Source: Chimonanthus salicifolius (taxonomy: Eukaryota > Streptophyta > Magnoliopsida > Laurales > Calycanthaceae). Taken from it: a DNA stretch of 64,000 nucleotides. Below, one piece after another: positions 11,541 through 25,000 of this stretch. The stretch lies in the NCBI GenBank assembly GCA_013350335.1, contig CM023538.1, forward strand, positions 60,005,080-60,069,079, in the 5' to 3' direction. A model generated the notes under the pieces. The model saw only the letters and a list, made by a program, of their open reading frames with translations. It made no database searches and had not been told where the DNA came from. Both the position numbers and the translations under genes were made by a program. Positions within the stretch are counted from its first letter, which is position 1, and each line of letters starts with the position of its first letter.

Positions 11541-12620
11541 TTTTTGTATTTTATTTAACCTATTAAATACTTATTGCTAATCTAAATCCAAAGAATACAA
11601 AATTGGCTGAAATGGAATTGAAAAAATTTAAAAATTTAAATCCTGAAATTAAAATTTGGTTAGGAAACCTTCTACAAGAGCCCTTTAGAAAATGATATGA
11701 AAGAATTGAGCTCAATGATTGAATTTTAGTGAGTCATCTCCTAAGCAGTGCCAGCATCTCTTAGTGTTTGACCCCAATGCAAATCTAACCACACCCAACT
11801 CATCTCATACCAAATCTAACCACTTACATGGCTTTACCCAATGCAAATAAACTTAATAGATTAATTTATTTCATATATAACTTAAATTATTTATTAAATG
11901 AGTTAATAGTGTTAATAGTTTTAAAGTATAACTCACTCTAAAAAATTAGCTATTAAGATCATGATGCCTCTCTTATTATATACAATCACTGTTTTTTATA
12001 CCCAAGCAACGTACACTTTGCTAACAAACAAAACTCGAGTATCAACTAATCTTAAATTGAATTGTCCGAAGTCGCAATCTAAGATTCACCGATAAATAGT
12101 TGACCTACCTCAATTTGCACTCATTTCAAACTATTTATTAAATAAGTTGACTTAATTTACGTCCCATTTATTATATATGGGTTGACCTTACCTGGATAAT
12201 ATTAATTGGAATGCGTCATTTAGTATACTGATTTGAGTACCTACACTACTCACTTAGCTCATTTATTAAACAATAAATTTAATCTAATATCTACCATTTC
12301 AATGTATAAAATTAAATGAGTTAGTATTATTGAATTTGATCTGTTTATCAATTAATTTTTTATAAAATTAATGACAAATAATAATTTTTTAAAAAATATT
12401 AGATAATAATCTATATCAAAACTAGTAAAGATTCAGTGATTTTTTTTTAAATTGTAGATTTAAGTTTATGAGCGTCATGTAGGTAGCTATCCTATAAAAA
12501 TAATTGATTAATCAAAATATAAATATGTAGGTGATGAGATAAATAATTTAAATAATGATGATTTTTTTAAATTAAAATAATTTTTACTAAATTATTTTAA
12601 AAGCTAGAATCTATTTTTCC
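11340..12620. other. Intergenic AT-rich region with a (TA)n microsatellite
   Basis: Spacer between two divergent genes. It holds a pure TA dinucleotide run at about 11506-11538 and otherwise AT-rich unique-looking sequence. No gene or defined element seen. Confidence 0.5.
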
Positions 12621-12878
12621 ATTGAACAAAAATACCTCACTAGTCCCTACCGTCTTAACGGGCCATTTATATGAAAATCATTTATTTTTTATTTTTAAAA
12701 AACGAGGTCCCAAAGCAACCCTTGCAGAGTTGCATCTCTCCGCTCACTGTCTACCTTCTCTTTCCCCTGTCATATCGTCGTCGTTTTCCTTCGTTGTCGG
12801 TTGTTCTTACCGGTGTTCTAAATTGTTTCTCGTCTTCGAGATCTACGTCTGGTTCCCACTCTTCTCTGTGGTTTGTAG

Positions 12879-13050
12879 GTATCTCACTCAATTCTACTGG
12901 TGTTTTTCAGAAAATTTTCTGGCAATACTTGGGCTAATTTCAGACCTGTGTGCTTCTCAAATCTATGTCATCCCTTGAATAATCTATTTCTCTTGGGATT
13001 TTCACTTTCCTTGGAAACTTAATTGTTTGTGATTTTATTTTCCCGTCTAG
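12879..13050 (+). other. Probable 5' UTR intron of the USP39-like gene
   Basis: A pyrimidine-rich leader at about 12720-12878 is followed by a GT donor at 12879 (context TTTGTAG|GTATCTC) and an AG acceptor at 13049-13050 (TCCCGTCTAG), 14 bases before the start codon at 13065. The arrangement is typical of plant 5' UTR introns, but it rests on splice consensus alone. Confidence 0.45.
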
Positions 13051-13064
13051 GGCTTGGTAGTAGC

Positions 13065-16000
13065 ATGGATACGTACGACACAAATGGCGTTGAAGAGACA
13101 AGGCAGGCGAAGAAAAATAATAGAGATGGAGAAGAAGAGAATGAGGAATCGAAGCGGCAAAAGCTAATGCCTCACTCTTCTTCTTCTTCTCCTATGGCTA
13201 GTGCACTTCTTCCACTTGCTTCCTATGATGATGACGACGAAGATGATGAAGAAGAGTATGTTAATAAGAGAAACGATAATGGAATTGTGGGGAGAGAAGA
13301 AGAAGATGAAGAAGATGAGGATGGATCTGTCGAGCAAGGATCGAATCAAGGGTGGCGGCAACGACAGGTGGAAATTCGAAGGGATTGTCCCTACTTGGAT
13401 ACTGTCAATCGCCAGGTATTGTTTTTTCATTCAGTCCCCTTTTTTGTGTGTTTGGTTTGGTATATCGTCTTCATGGAATTCCTTGTTTCATTCAAATAAT
13501 TGGATAACTTTTTTCATGGTATTTGGGATTTCATGACATGGGTGAGATATTACTTGTAATTTGGAAATTGTGATTTTGAATTATATTATGTGGCATTCTA
13601 GGATTGGGCTTGGTGATATGATATCGATCATGCCAATTTTAATTGAACTATTGCAATAGCAGTTTAAAATACTGTCTCTGAACATGGGAGTACAACCTGT
13701 TTTTCAATTTCATAAAGGAAGGCTTTCATGCTTGGGAAAAGTTGAAAGCCCTGTAGTCATTCTATGAGTGTATGATCCTAAGCTTCTGGTAGTTTTGTAT
13801 TTATTTGTTTGTGTTAGCTTTCTACTCTAGCCTGGTATATCCAGCTCCAAACATAGCATTACCGCTAGTAAAAAAAAGCTACAAACATAGCATACTTTCA
13901 AATCTTATATTTGCGTACTCTTTTCCAGTGATAGGTGAGTTCTCATCTTCATGTCTGTCTTTTGCAAAAATGAAGATGAGGTTAGAGGGAGAATGGCAAT
14001 GATGTCCCCGATTTGGGCAGTTAATTCTATACACTATTTACTTCTCCCAGTGTAGACTCCAACATTATACATCTTTGCTACATAGTTGGTATCTTTTTTA
14101 ACATACATCTGGGCTCCATGACAACACTTGTATTTTGAGTGCACTTAACAATCGATATCTGATATAATTTAGTGCTTATATATATTACTCTAGTTCTATC
14201 TCAAATACCAAAACACAAAAGTGTATTTTACCTAATCTTGCTATGGATTCAAATTTTGGACCTAGCACAATTGGAGTATCACCACTAACTCTTTTTGCAT
14301 TCTACTAGAAGGAGGGTTTCTCCTCATGCTCCCAAACATCTTCTTTGGGAATATTTTGTGTAGGGTTATTTTTATCTGATGACATCATGCTATGTGGTAG
14401 GCAAATACGGTTGTTGAGAGATGGATTCCATCACCAATGAGATGGTATAAATTTAGTGTTGATGGGGCTGCTAAAGAAGTATCTAGTCCTCTAGGAATTT
14501 TGGGGGGCAAATAAGGATTTTTTCCCCTTTATTTTTGGCTCCAGGGGGAATCAAGAATCCCAATGAGGCAGGGCAAGTCCTTGAGTTGTAGAATAGTTTC
14601 GGGGATGTGAGGTTGATAGTGGAGGGTAGTCTGGGCAGAAGGAAGAAACCTCCTTGAAAATTGCTATCTATTGTTAAGAGAATCAAGATGCTTTGCTTTG
14701 TTCATGTTAGGCAAACCAATGTTGTCAAAATTGAATAGTATCGTGAATCGGTCAAGGGGTGTGATGGTATAAATTTAGTATTGATGGGGCCGCTAAAGAA
14801 GTGTCTAGTCCTCTAGGATTTTTTGGGGGCAAATAAGGATTTTCCCCCCCTTTATTTTTGGCTCCTGGGGGAATCAAGAATTCTAACTAGGCAAGGGCAA
14901 GTCCTTGAGTTGTAGAATAGTTTCAGGGATCTGAGGTTGATAGTGGAGGGTAGTCTAGGCTGAAGGAAGAAACCTCCTTGAAAATTGCTATCTATTGTTA
15001 AGAGAATCAAGATGCTTTGCTTTGTTCATGTTAGGCAAACCAATATTGTCAAAATTGAATAGTATCGTGAATCGGTCAAGGGGTGTGATGGTATAAATTT
15101 AGTGTTCATGGGGCTTCTAAAGAAGTGTCTAGTCCTCTAGGAATTTTGGGGGGCAAATAAGGATTTTCCCCACTTTATTTTTGGCTCGAGGGGGAATCAA
15201 GAACTCTAACGAGGCAAGGGCAAGTCCTTGAGTTGTAGAATAGTTTCGAGGATGTGAGGTTGAGAGTGGAGGGTAGTCTGGGCTGAAGGAAGAAACCTCC
15301 TTGAAAACTGCTACCTATTGTTAAGAGAATCAAGATGCTTTGCTTTGTTCATGTTAGGCAAATAAATGTTGTCAAAATCGAATAGTATCGTGAATTGGTT
15401 AAGGGGTGTGAATCGTAAACCCTAGAATCGTAAGATTCATACTGTTTTGTTCAATTCCTCATAATGTATAAGTACATATGCAAACACATAAATATATGAC
15501 AAAATGTACCACTGTAAAATTAAATAAAAATGCATTAGAAGTTAAGTTTTTATATAATCTGAAATAAAGAATAGTGGTCCAAGTCTAAAAAAAAAAAATG
15601 TCAAACAGTCGTACAGAAATTAAATAGTGCAACCAGGCCCTCGTCAATCCTCAGACGAGGACTATTAACGGTAAGAAAAAAATCACAGTCCTCGTCTGAG
15701 GACTCTTTACGGAAGAAAACATCTTCTAAGTCCTCGTACGAGGTCCTATGAAGATCACTCCTTAGTTATCAATTGTTATACCCTAAGTTTGCCCAGAATT
15801 TTTTTTTATACATAGCAGCAGCAGTAACAGCGTTTGCGATTGAAAAAAAAAGGGAGAAAAGCTCCAACAAATAGAGATGGAGGAGAAGAAGATGAAGAAG
15901 AAAATAGGAAGAAGAAAAAAAGAATGGATCGAATAAGCGAATAAAAAAAGCTTCATGCCTTAAGTCCTTAACAGAAGTGAAAATAAGAGTAAAGCAAAAA

Positions 16001-19000
16001 AAATAATATAAAAACCCATACCTCGAAGCTGCAAATGATCAAAGAGAGGCTTGCGAAGAGGCTTGTAGACCGAAGATAAGGAGATCTTGAAGCTGGAAGA
16101 GATGTTGCGAAGAGGGTTGCAAATAGAAGAGAAGGAAAGGTATCGTGTCAATTGGAGTCTCCATAGGGTTTTATCGTGCAATAGGACCAATCAAAACAAG
16201 TAGCTTCTATAAATCCCCAGGCAAAAAAGCATTTTCCTCTCCCATGCACACGTTTTCTTTTTTTAGAATGAATCCAACGATTCAAGGATTCAACAATTCC
16301 CACAATTTGGGATTCACCTCCTAAATCCTAGGGCTTTTTTTTCAGTATTTAGGATTCTACATTAGATTCGAATCGTTTGGGGGTGGGATTCGATACAAAT
16401 CCTAGGATTTTGACAACATTGAGGCAAACTGCTATTGAGGTGGTTGATTTTTGCAAAAACATGAGTGGAGAGATCGGATCCATTCATGGGTTCTTTTTAT
16501 GTATCATTTGATGTTTTTGTAAAGTTTTTTGTTTCATTGTGTACAGTGTAACCCTTTTTAGTAATATTTTTTGTCACTTTTTTTGAAAGAAAATTATGAT
16601 CTTCAGTTAAGGGAGACAAATCCTTTGATTCTTCTTATCAAGCCTATTTAGGCTTATTACAACTTCTTCATAATCTACAAATTCATCCTTAAATAGGAAA
16701 AATTGTAGATCTTATGAGTATGAAAAAAATGGTGGTCTCATAGTTATGATGCTCCAAAGCAGCACCAGAAAATGTGCCATTTCTTTACAAATTTTCTTGG
16801 TATGGTATTATTGGCCTTTTCTAAGTCCTATAAGCTAGGTAGGGCCGAAACTTCGGTAGATTGGACCAAGTTTTAATAAACCCAACCCAACCCATTTAAA
16901 AAATGATTGAGCCCAACTCGTTTTGCTAGCCCAGATTGCTCAACCCCACCTGACCCGAGTTGCTGACCAGGGTTGCTGGCCTAACCCAACCCAAGTTGTT
17001 GGCCTGACCTGACCTGAGTAAAAAAAATCGTCGCAGGTTTTTTATATTTCCTGAAACTCGATCAGGTTGCGCGTTGATTTTAAATTTCTGAATCCAGCCC
17101 GACCCGGATTCCATGCGGATTTTATCCCGTCCCGACCTAACCCTAAATTTACAAATACATAACCCAACCCATTGATTTCTCTGGTCGGGTTAAAGCCCGG
17201 CCCAAGTTTCACCCCTAAAGCCAGGTGTAGATTTTTCATTTTTTACCTATATTTCACTATAAGTTGTTAAGTACAAAGATGATTGTTGGTGTTCGTCTAC
17301 CTTCATAAAATGAAATTGGTTCTCTGAAATACTTGATTTACAAATACATAACCCAACCTATTGATTTCTCGGGTCGGGTTAAAACCCGGCCCAAGTTTCA
17401 CCCCTAAAGCCAGGTGTAGATTTTTCATTTTTTACCTATATTTCACTATAAGTTGTTAAGTACAAAGATGACTGTTGGTGTTCATCTACCTTCATAAAAT
17501 GAAATTGGTTCTCTGAAATACTTGATTCTTGTTTCTCTATTACTCTTTTCCAAAGTGCCATGTTGTGTCTCATAGACTAATACCTCAAAAATTGGTACAA
17601 TTTTGTTTATCTCCTGTCGCCTTATACATATATAGATCTCTCAAATCCATGGTTAAGATCTATAAATCTAAAGAAATATATGCCCCTATCTATTTGAATT
17701 CCTGCAAGTCATTAAACCATTGCTAGCGCTTATCATTTTTGTTCTGTTTTTATTTTATTTTATCTTTTTAAGATGATAACTGGTACTTATATAAAGAATT
17801 GAAAGGAACAATCACACAAGATGCACACTAGACATGACAAACATGAAAAAAGAAAAAGAAAGAAGATAGAAGAAGATGGCAGAGTCCCTTCCTAGTAAGA
17901 GAATCTGCCACTTCATGTTCAAAAGAAAACCAGGTGCTATCAGTTGCTGAGCATCGTCAAACCATGCTCTTAGCTGCCAAGGGTAAAGAGTCCCTGAGGT
18001 TACCCTCTGAGTTGGATAAAAGAATCCACCTCCACTACGGCTCCTGACAACTGCAATCGGACCAGCTTCTTGCACCTTTGGGAGGGCAAAAATTCGTGTC
18101 CCATTGGTGTCAACCTCAACATTAGAGCAGGAATAGTTCAAAAAAATGCTCCATCATTCAGAAATTTTGTGCTAGCTTTTCTGCCAGTCTTGGTTGCCCT
18201 TTATCTTATTTTTTATTTTTGATGAACGTTTTGTAATCCCTCTGTTGTACTTATGTAGGTGCTGGACTTCGATTTTGAGAAGTTTTGCTCTGTTTCTCTT
18301 TCGAACTTGAACGTATATGCATGTTTGGTATGTGGGAAATACTATCAAGGAAGGGGTCGCAATTCTCATGCATATACTCATAGTCTTGAAGCAGGCCATC
18401 ATGTCTACATCAACCTCCGGACAGAAAAAGTGTATTGTCTTCCTGATGGATATGAAATTAATGACCCATCTTTAGATGACATTCGGCATGTTTTGAACCC
18501 AAGGTTTGGATTCATTTATTGGTCAAATTCTTCTGTTGTATCTCTTCTTTTTATTTAAGTGCATAGGTCTCTGTCACTTTTTGCTACGGCACGTATGTTA
18601 CTAGAATGGGCATTTCAAAATTATTTAATGAGCTTCATGTACTTATAAATGTAGTATATCATGATCATTGACAAGCTGTGTCAGGATGTGGGCCCATACT
18701 TTGTGACACATTGGATGGTCCATTCTTGTGTAGAATTTGGAAATCGAGGTATCTAGCAAGTTTTGGTGTCCATCCATTCATCCTAATTGTAAAATCTAAA
18801 ACTTTCATCATATACCGTTGAAATTGTGGGCACCTAAGATAAAGAGCTTGGATGATTGGATGGGCTCCAAACTTGAGACATTCAAATCCCAAGATCATTG
18901 ATCATCTAACTCATCAAATGTGTCAAAAGATGCGGCCCACCCTCTGAATGGGTTGTTGGAAATTCCTAATGTACAATGACACTAGAAACCCCTTGTGTAA

Positions 19001-22000
19001 TTAAAAAGGTGGTTTTATTGCTTCCAAATAAAGTCAAATCTTCTATGTGAACATGCTAGCTGGACTTGTTGATTTCATAAGTGCATGTTGTAATTCCTAC
19101 TGAATTTTCATGTTTATTTCTGCAAAGCTACTTTACTTTTCAGGGAGATACAAACTATTACTTTTATTTGGTAATTCTTTGTGCTGATTCTTGTGGCTTG
19201 GATGTACAGATTTACCAGGGAACAAGTTGCACAGCTTGACAAAAATAAGCAATGGTCTAGGGCGCTGGATGGTTCTGACTATCTCCCTGGAATGGTACTA
19301 ACCATCTTTCACATTGTCATTATGATTTTGCTTTAAATTGGTTCTTTTTATTAGAAATTTTATTTTCTTTGACATTACATGCGTCTCTAATTTATTTATT
19401 CATTTGTGGTTAACTTATGGAGAGAAGTTGTGAGTTCCCGATAAAAGCATATTGAGAATTGAAAAAAAAAATTGTTCTTATTTGTATAAGAGGGCCCATT
19501 ATTAGGTTATCCAAACCATAATCCAATAGGTTCTGCATGGATTGGAGATGCCTTAGAATTATAAAATTGGAAATCTCAATCTTGCAAGATGCGCCCCCTT
19601 CTTCTGGCCCATGATTTATGCATGTGTGCTCACGCCTTTATTGTTTATTTGTACGCCACAGTTTCCTAGTACCTTATGATATGCAATTATTGGGTCATCT
19701 CCCATTCACACCAGTGCCCATCCATTGGATCAACAGTCCAGGTCATGGAAGCATTGTTCCTCATTTATGCAGAAGCACATTGAGACTTGGTGCTTGATGC
19801 ATCAGGACCCACTATTTTCTAGATCTCGTTGTATGATTGAATTTAGCATCCAACTGGAGATCTTACTCCCTGCAATGTTTCAGGTGGGCCTCAATAACAT
19901 CAAGGAGACTGATTTTGTAAATGTTACAATCCAGTCTTTAATGCGAGTTACACCTTTACGAAACTTCTTTTTAATTCCTGAGAACTATCAAAATTGCAAG
20001 TCTCCTCTGGTTCATCGATTTGGAGAGCTCACAAGAAAAATTTGGCATGCACGAAACTTCAAGGGACAGGTGAGCTCTCATAAAATTTGTTTCACACGTT
20101 CTGATAATTTATTCAGTTATAATTCTTGACTTCAATGGAGAGTTTATTTATCAAAAGTCAAAAAACATTTGCTTGTTCACAGGTGAGTCCCCATGAGTTT
20201 CTGCAAGCAGTTATGAAAGCCAGTAAGAAGCGGTTCCGTATTGGGGTTCAGTCAGATCCAGTGGAGTTCATGTCTTGGCTACTTAATACGCTGCACACAG
20301 ATCTTAAGAATTCAGCAAAAAACAATAGAAACATCATTCTCCAGTGCTTTCAGGTTTTGATTTCTTTCAACATTTTCTCCTTGTTTGAGGCCTCATTCTT
20401 CTGTAAATGGGTCATGGCCTCTCTTCAGAAAAAAAAAAAAGGTCTGCACTCCTATTTCTTTTCAAAATTGTGTTATCTGATTTACAGTGCTTGGTAGGGC
20501 GAGCTGGAGGTTGTGAATGAGATTCACAAGAGATCTGCCGGTGAGAAGAAAGAAGATGAACCAAATGGAACAGAACGTTACAATGTTGTAACAGAAACTA
20601 GCAGAATGCCATTCTTAATGCTTGGACTTGATTTGCCTCCACCTCCACTTTTCAAAGATGTGATGGAGAAGAACATAATTCCACAGGTATGGATTATTTA
20701 ATTGAAATTTCTTTATGCTTATATGGAACTTCTATCTGGCAAATCTGGTCAATGAACTGGTTTCATACATGATTACTACTCATGCAGAAGACTGTAAAAT
20801 AGTAGAGCAAGTTAATCTTTAAAACTATGGAGAAACCTTGCCCAGTTAGAACCTGTAAGCTGTGTCTGTAATAATTCTATATTACACCTTTATCCCCCTC
20901 ACATTATCCTACTTTACGAATTGGATCCCTACCCAATTTGAACCCATTTTGAGTTGATCTCACCATTTGTATTGAAATCCATGCTAAACTGTGCCCATAT
21001 TTACCGTTGATTTTTGGACGTTTGAAATCAGATTTTTGGTTTTGTCATATGAAAACTAAATCTCAAGTGTTTTATCATTTTCGTATCTTCCACCAATGGG
21101 TGACAAATCAATTCTCGGTGCTCCATTAAAGTGTTAAACATTGATAATGGTGGTGAATATTTGTCCACACCCTCTTTACAAGATCTGTACGATCATGGCA
21201 TCGAGTCGTAGACCACATGTTCTCATTCACCACAATAGAATGGTGTCTCTGAGTGGAAAAATCTGCATTGTTAGAGGTAGCTGTATATTTCTAATTCCTA
21301 TTGGCCTGATGCCATTTTAACTTCTTGTTATCATTAGGATGCAGACTTGTGTTTTAGATAACAAATCACCTGCTAATCTGTTTTCCATGTGTTATTCTGT
21401 TTCATCAATATCTCTTCCATGTATTTTGTTGTCTCTGCTTTGTGCATAAGGTTTTAGCGAACAAATTGCCATCAAAGTCTATTGAATGTGTTTTCCTTGG
21501 TTACTCATCTACGCAAAAGGGGTATAAATGCGTCGATCGTGTTACAGGTCAACACCTTGTGTCTATGGATTTCTTCTTCTTCTTCTTCTTCTTTGAAGAT
21601 GTATCTAATTTTGGCAAACAGGACATGAAATGGGAGCTCATCTCCTTTTGACCCCGTTGTTCTCCCTATTTGTTTGATAATCCATCAAGTTCAAAATAAC
21701 CTCATTCCTTGATCGCATATCAATGGCGAAGTCACGGGACAACTGCTACTCCTGCAACAACCACCATTCAATTGTCCTTTGAGCGTTTCTAACCACCTTA
21801 AACTGACTCCTCTGAATTGCCTATTGCTCTTCTTGTACGTACAGATCTTCACAAATCACCCTATTGATAGATCTGTATGTTGCTCGAACACTTCAATGTG
21901 GGGAACGTGTCCATGTCGGACACCTGCGCGTTTGTGTTGGAGACTTCATTTTATGTGTAAAACCTGTGATCCTGCCATATTGATGGCAAGTGCTTGTCGT

Positions 22001-25000
22001 GTCCATGTGGTGCCCAGGCATCATAGATAGATATGTTTCTTATCATTCTGCCTCTTCATCCTTTCAATCTTTTTTAGCATCCATGGACGCCATACCATTC
22101 CTAAGAATGTTGATATTGCTCTTCATAATCCATCTTGGAGAGCTGCCATGGAGGATAAATTAGCTACTTTGGAACGTGATAATACTTGGGAAATTACTTC
22201 TTTACCTCCTAGGAAAACTCTAGTTGACTGCAAATGAGTCGTCACCATAAAGCACAATTCTAATGAGTTAATTGCCCGTTATAAAGCAGAGTTGGTGGCT
22301 AAAAGATTTACACAAACATATGGGTTGATTACCATGAGTTTCTTTCTCCAGTGGTGAAACTTACATGAGTTTGGGTACTGATATCTATTTTAGCTGCTTT
22401 TTATTGGCCTTTACATTAGCTTGATTTTAAGAATTCTTTCTTACATGGTGATCTAAAGGAATCAGTCTATATGCTATCACCTCTGGGTTTGTTAGATTAG
22501 GGGAGAATGCCCTTTTTGTATTATGAAAAATGCCATATACAGATTGAACAATCCCTATTGGCTTGGTTCGACAAGTTTAGTGCTACTTGTCTAAAATATG
22601 GCTTTTCTTGTTATAAATTTGATCACAAGAGAGGTTTTGACATGATACTATTTGTATACATTTTTTTGAAATGGTACTGAGTTAATATTAGAGGCACCAG
22701 AGGTGCCAAAAAATTACAAGAAAGAAAAAAGGATACCCCAAAAACCTTTACACCCACAAGAACAAAACCTTCGGATAAGGAAACAGAAAAGAAAGGAACT
22801 AAGAAAGCCCAATACACTCTTTCCGGGCTTGCAAAATGTCAGACATGGATAGGTGTTGGAAGTCCAAGAATGAGGAGGCCCAGACAACACATTTGGCAAG
22901 GATTCGGTTGTTGACGCTTTGGGGACCTTTGGCATAATTTCTGAAATCTCTATTGTTTCGTTCCTATCATAAACTCCAAAGGGCAAGGAAAGGCCCCACA
23001 TGACCGAACATCTAGGTGAGACATTAAAAATCTTCCATGTAAAGGAGAGTTGGGCAACGAAGAAGGCATAGACCACCAAATACCAAACTAGCCCAAGATA
23101 GTAGCTCAAACAAACAAACAAATAAGCGAGTTTTTCAAGGAAAAGAAGGATCTATGTCGACTCTTCTGGATGTGACGTAGAACAAGGGATAGGGTAACCC
23201 TAAATGCCTAATGTGGTTTCCTAAAAATTTAGAAGGGATGAAAATAATGCATCCTAAATCTAAAATGGGCTGAAATTAAACTCTAAATTAATATATGCAA
23301 TTAATTAATATAAAAATTTACCACAGATAATTATGCAAAACATTTCCGGAATATGATGTAAACAAATACATGGAAAGATTTGATAAAAGGGTGGACTGGC
23401 CTTTAAAGGAAATGGGCATATGTGACTTAAAATGGCATATGGTTTTAGATGAAACATATGGTTTTGACTTAACATAAGATTTCAAAAATGGAGTAAGCGA
23501 AAGTGTGGGAGGGTTTAAAGGTTATGGAAGCAAAGAGGGGAAGGAATAGGGGTCGCTGAAAGCACTTTATGGCTTAGGATAGGTTGCGTCAGTCACGGAT
23601 GGGGTAAGGAAGGTCACGGTGACAACAAAAAAAGGGGATTTGGAGATGGCGAACACAAAGGAGGGTAATAGAGAGGCTGGTGACAACAGGGATGTGACTT
23701 TTGGTATTAACGGAAGCAGGGGTAGGGACTGGGGAAGAGGGGTGAAAGTCTAGGAAGGTATTAGAGGGCTGGCAATGGGTGTGGAAGGGCTTAGAGGAAT
23801 AGGCGAAGGCTGTATGGGCTAAGGAAAGGTCCAAAGGGGCTTGGGACAGCGGTGTGTTGACTGTATGGAACTTAGAGAGGGGTTGGGATAGCAGTATGAG
23901 GGTGGCAGCAAGTAGGAGAAGGCTTAAACAAGGAGCGGCAGCAGGGGGGTAGATGTTTGGGTATTGACGGCAGTAGTAGATGGGTTGGGTTTCAGTAATC
24001 CAAAGAAAAGAAAAGAGAAGAGAAGAGAAGAGAAGAAGAGAAGGATAGAAAGGTATGTACTTGGCTTCTCGCCTGTGGTCTCTCACCAAGTCTCTTGGAT
24101 TCTCTCCAGCAAATCACCATCGCATAGAGGTAGTGAAAACTCTCAAAGTTGTATTCATTCGTATGTAATGCCTCAAAGGCTACAAGCTTATATAAAGACT
24201 TATTGTACTAAAAATAAAACGACATAAATAATTACTAAACTACCCCTAATCAAATAAAGCAATTACATAAAATAGAAATTGTAATAGAAACTGTCTTAGA
24301 TATGGAAAACTGCTCCGCATCAGGATGTAATTAAACTTCGGACGGCATGGTGGATGGTAGGTTCGTCAAAGTTTAGGCCATATCCATTTATGAGTTTTGT
24401 AGAGATTGGGCATCAGTTGATTATGTATCGCAGCATTCCGCGTCTAGACCTACAATCCCTTGGTCTCCTTCAGCACTTGGGCTTCTCAAACTTAATTTTG
24501 ATGGCAGTTGTATGCGTGAGATTGGTTTAGCAATTTATGGTGGGGTAATTAACAATACTTCAAGTTCTACTGTCATGTCTTTTGCTGGGCCACTTCCCAA
24601 CGGATCTGTGATTGAAGCGGGATTATTTGCTTTATGGAAAGGCATTCTGGAGTTGGAAAAATTAGGGGTACGCCGGAGTATTGTTGAAGGGAACTCTAAG
24701 GTTGTAGTGGGGTGTGCGAATGGCTCCCAATGCCCATAGCTTCTCTTGGATAAAATTGAGATGATTCGGGACACGATTTCTACCTATGATTTTAAGATTG
24801 TTTGGGCTCCCCGGTCAGCAAACTCTGCTGACATTATAGCTCGTCAAGGGGTGACTCTATCTATGGAAATTGTAAACAGGTTTTTGCGATAGGATGGCTT
24901 TTATTTGTTCTTTTTGTTAGGGTGGCACTTATAGCCACGCCTTGTTTTGTATTTTTTTTCTCTCTTTTAATAATAAATGTTACCTTTAAAAAAAAAAAAT

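Larger units (their letters stand above)
14390..16500 (+). mobile_element. LINE-derived RNase H fragment split by an hAT insertion
   Basis: Translated on the plus strand, 14401-14500 reads RWIPSPMRWYKFSVDGAAKEV, the start of the RVT_3/RNase H-like domain found at the end of plant non-LTR retrotransposons; later pieces read IVEGS and FVHVRQT. The frame resumes after the hAT element at about 16422 as RQTAIEVVDFCKNMSGE. The domain is interrupted, frameshifted and partly triplicated, so it is a relic. Confidence 0.65.

Noticed and set aside
12622..12978. Plus-strand open frame of 118 codons upstream of the USP39-like gene
   Set aside because: It overlaps the pyrimidine-rich 5' leader and the likely UTR intron, has a composition expected of a CT-rich leader, and shows no family.
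13164..13430. Antisense frame opposite exon 1 of the USP39-like gene
   Set aside because: It is a mirror of the acidic repeat GAAGAA/GATGAT coding sequence and has no independent support.
14441..15408. CRISPR-like or satellite array
   Set aside because: The units are 322-324 bp, contiguous without spacers, and made of LINE and hAT sequence; this is a plain tandem triplication in a plant intron.
20484..20497. Alternative acceptor TTTACAG at 20482-20487 for exon 6 of the USP39-like gene
   Set aside because: Using it would put the TAG at 20495 region out of frame with the family sequence; the acceptor ending at 20497 gives the conserved Gly-Glu-Leu-Glu-Val start and keeps phase 0.
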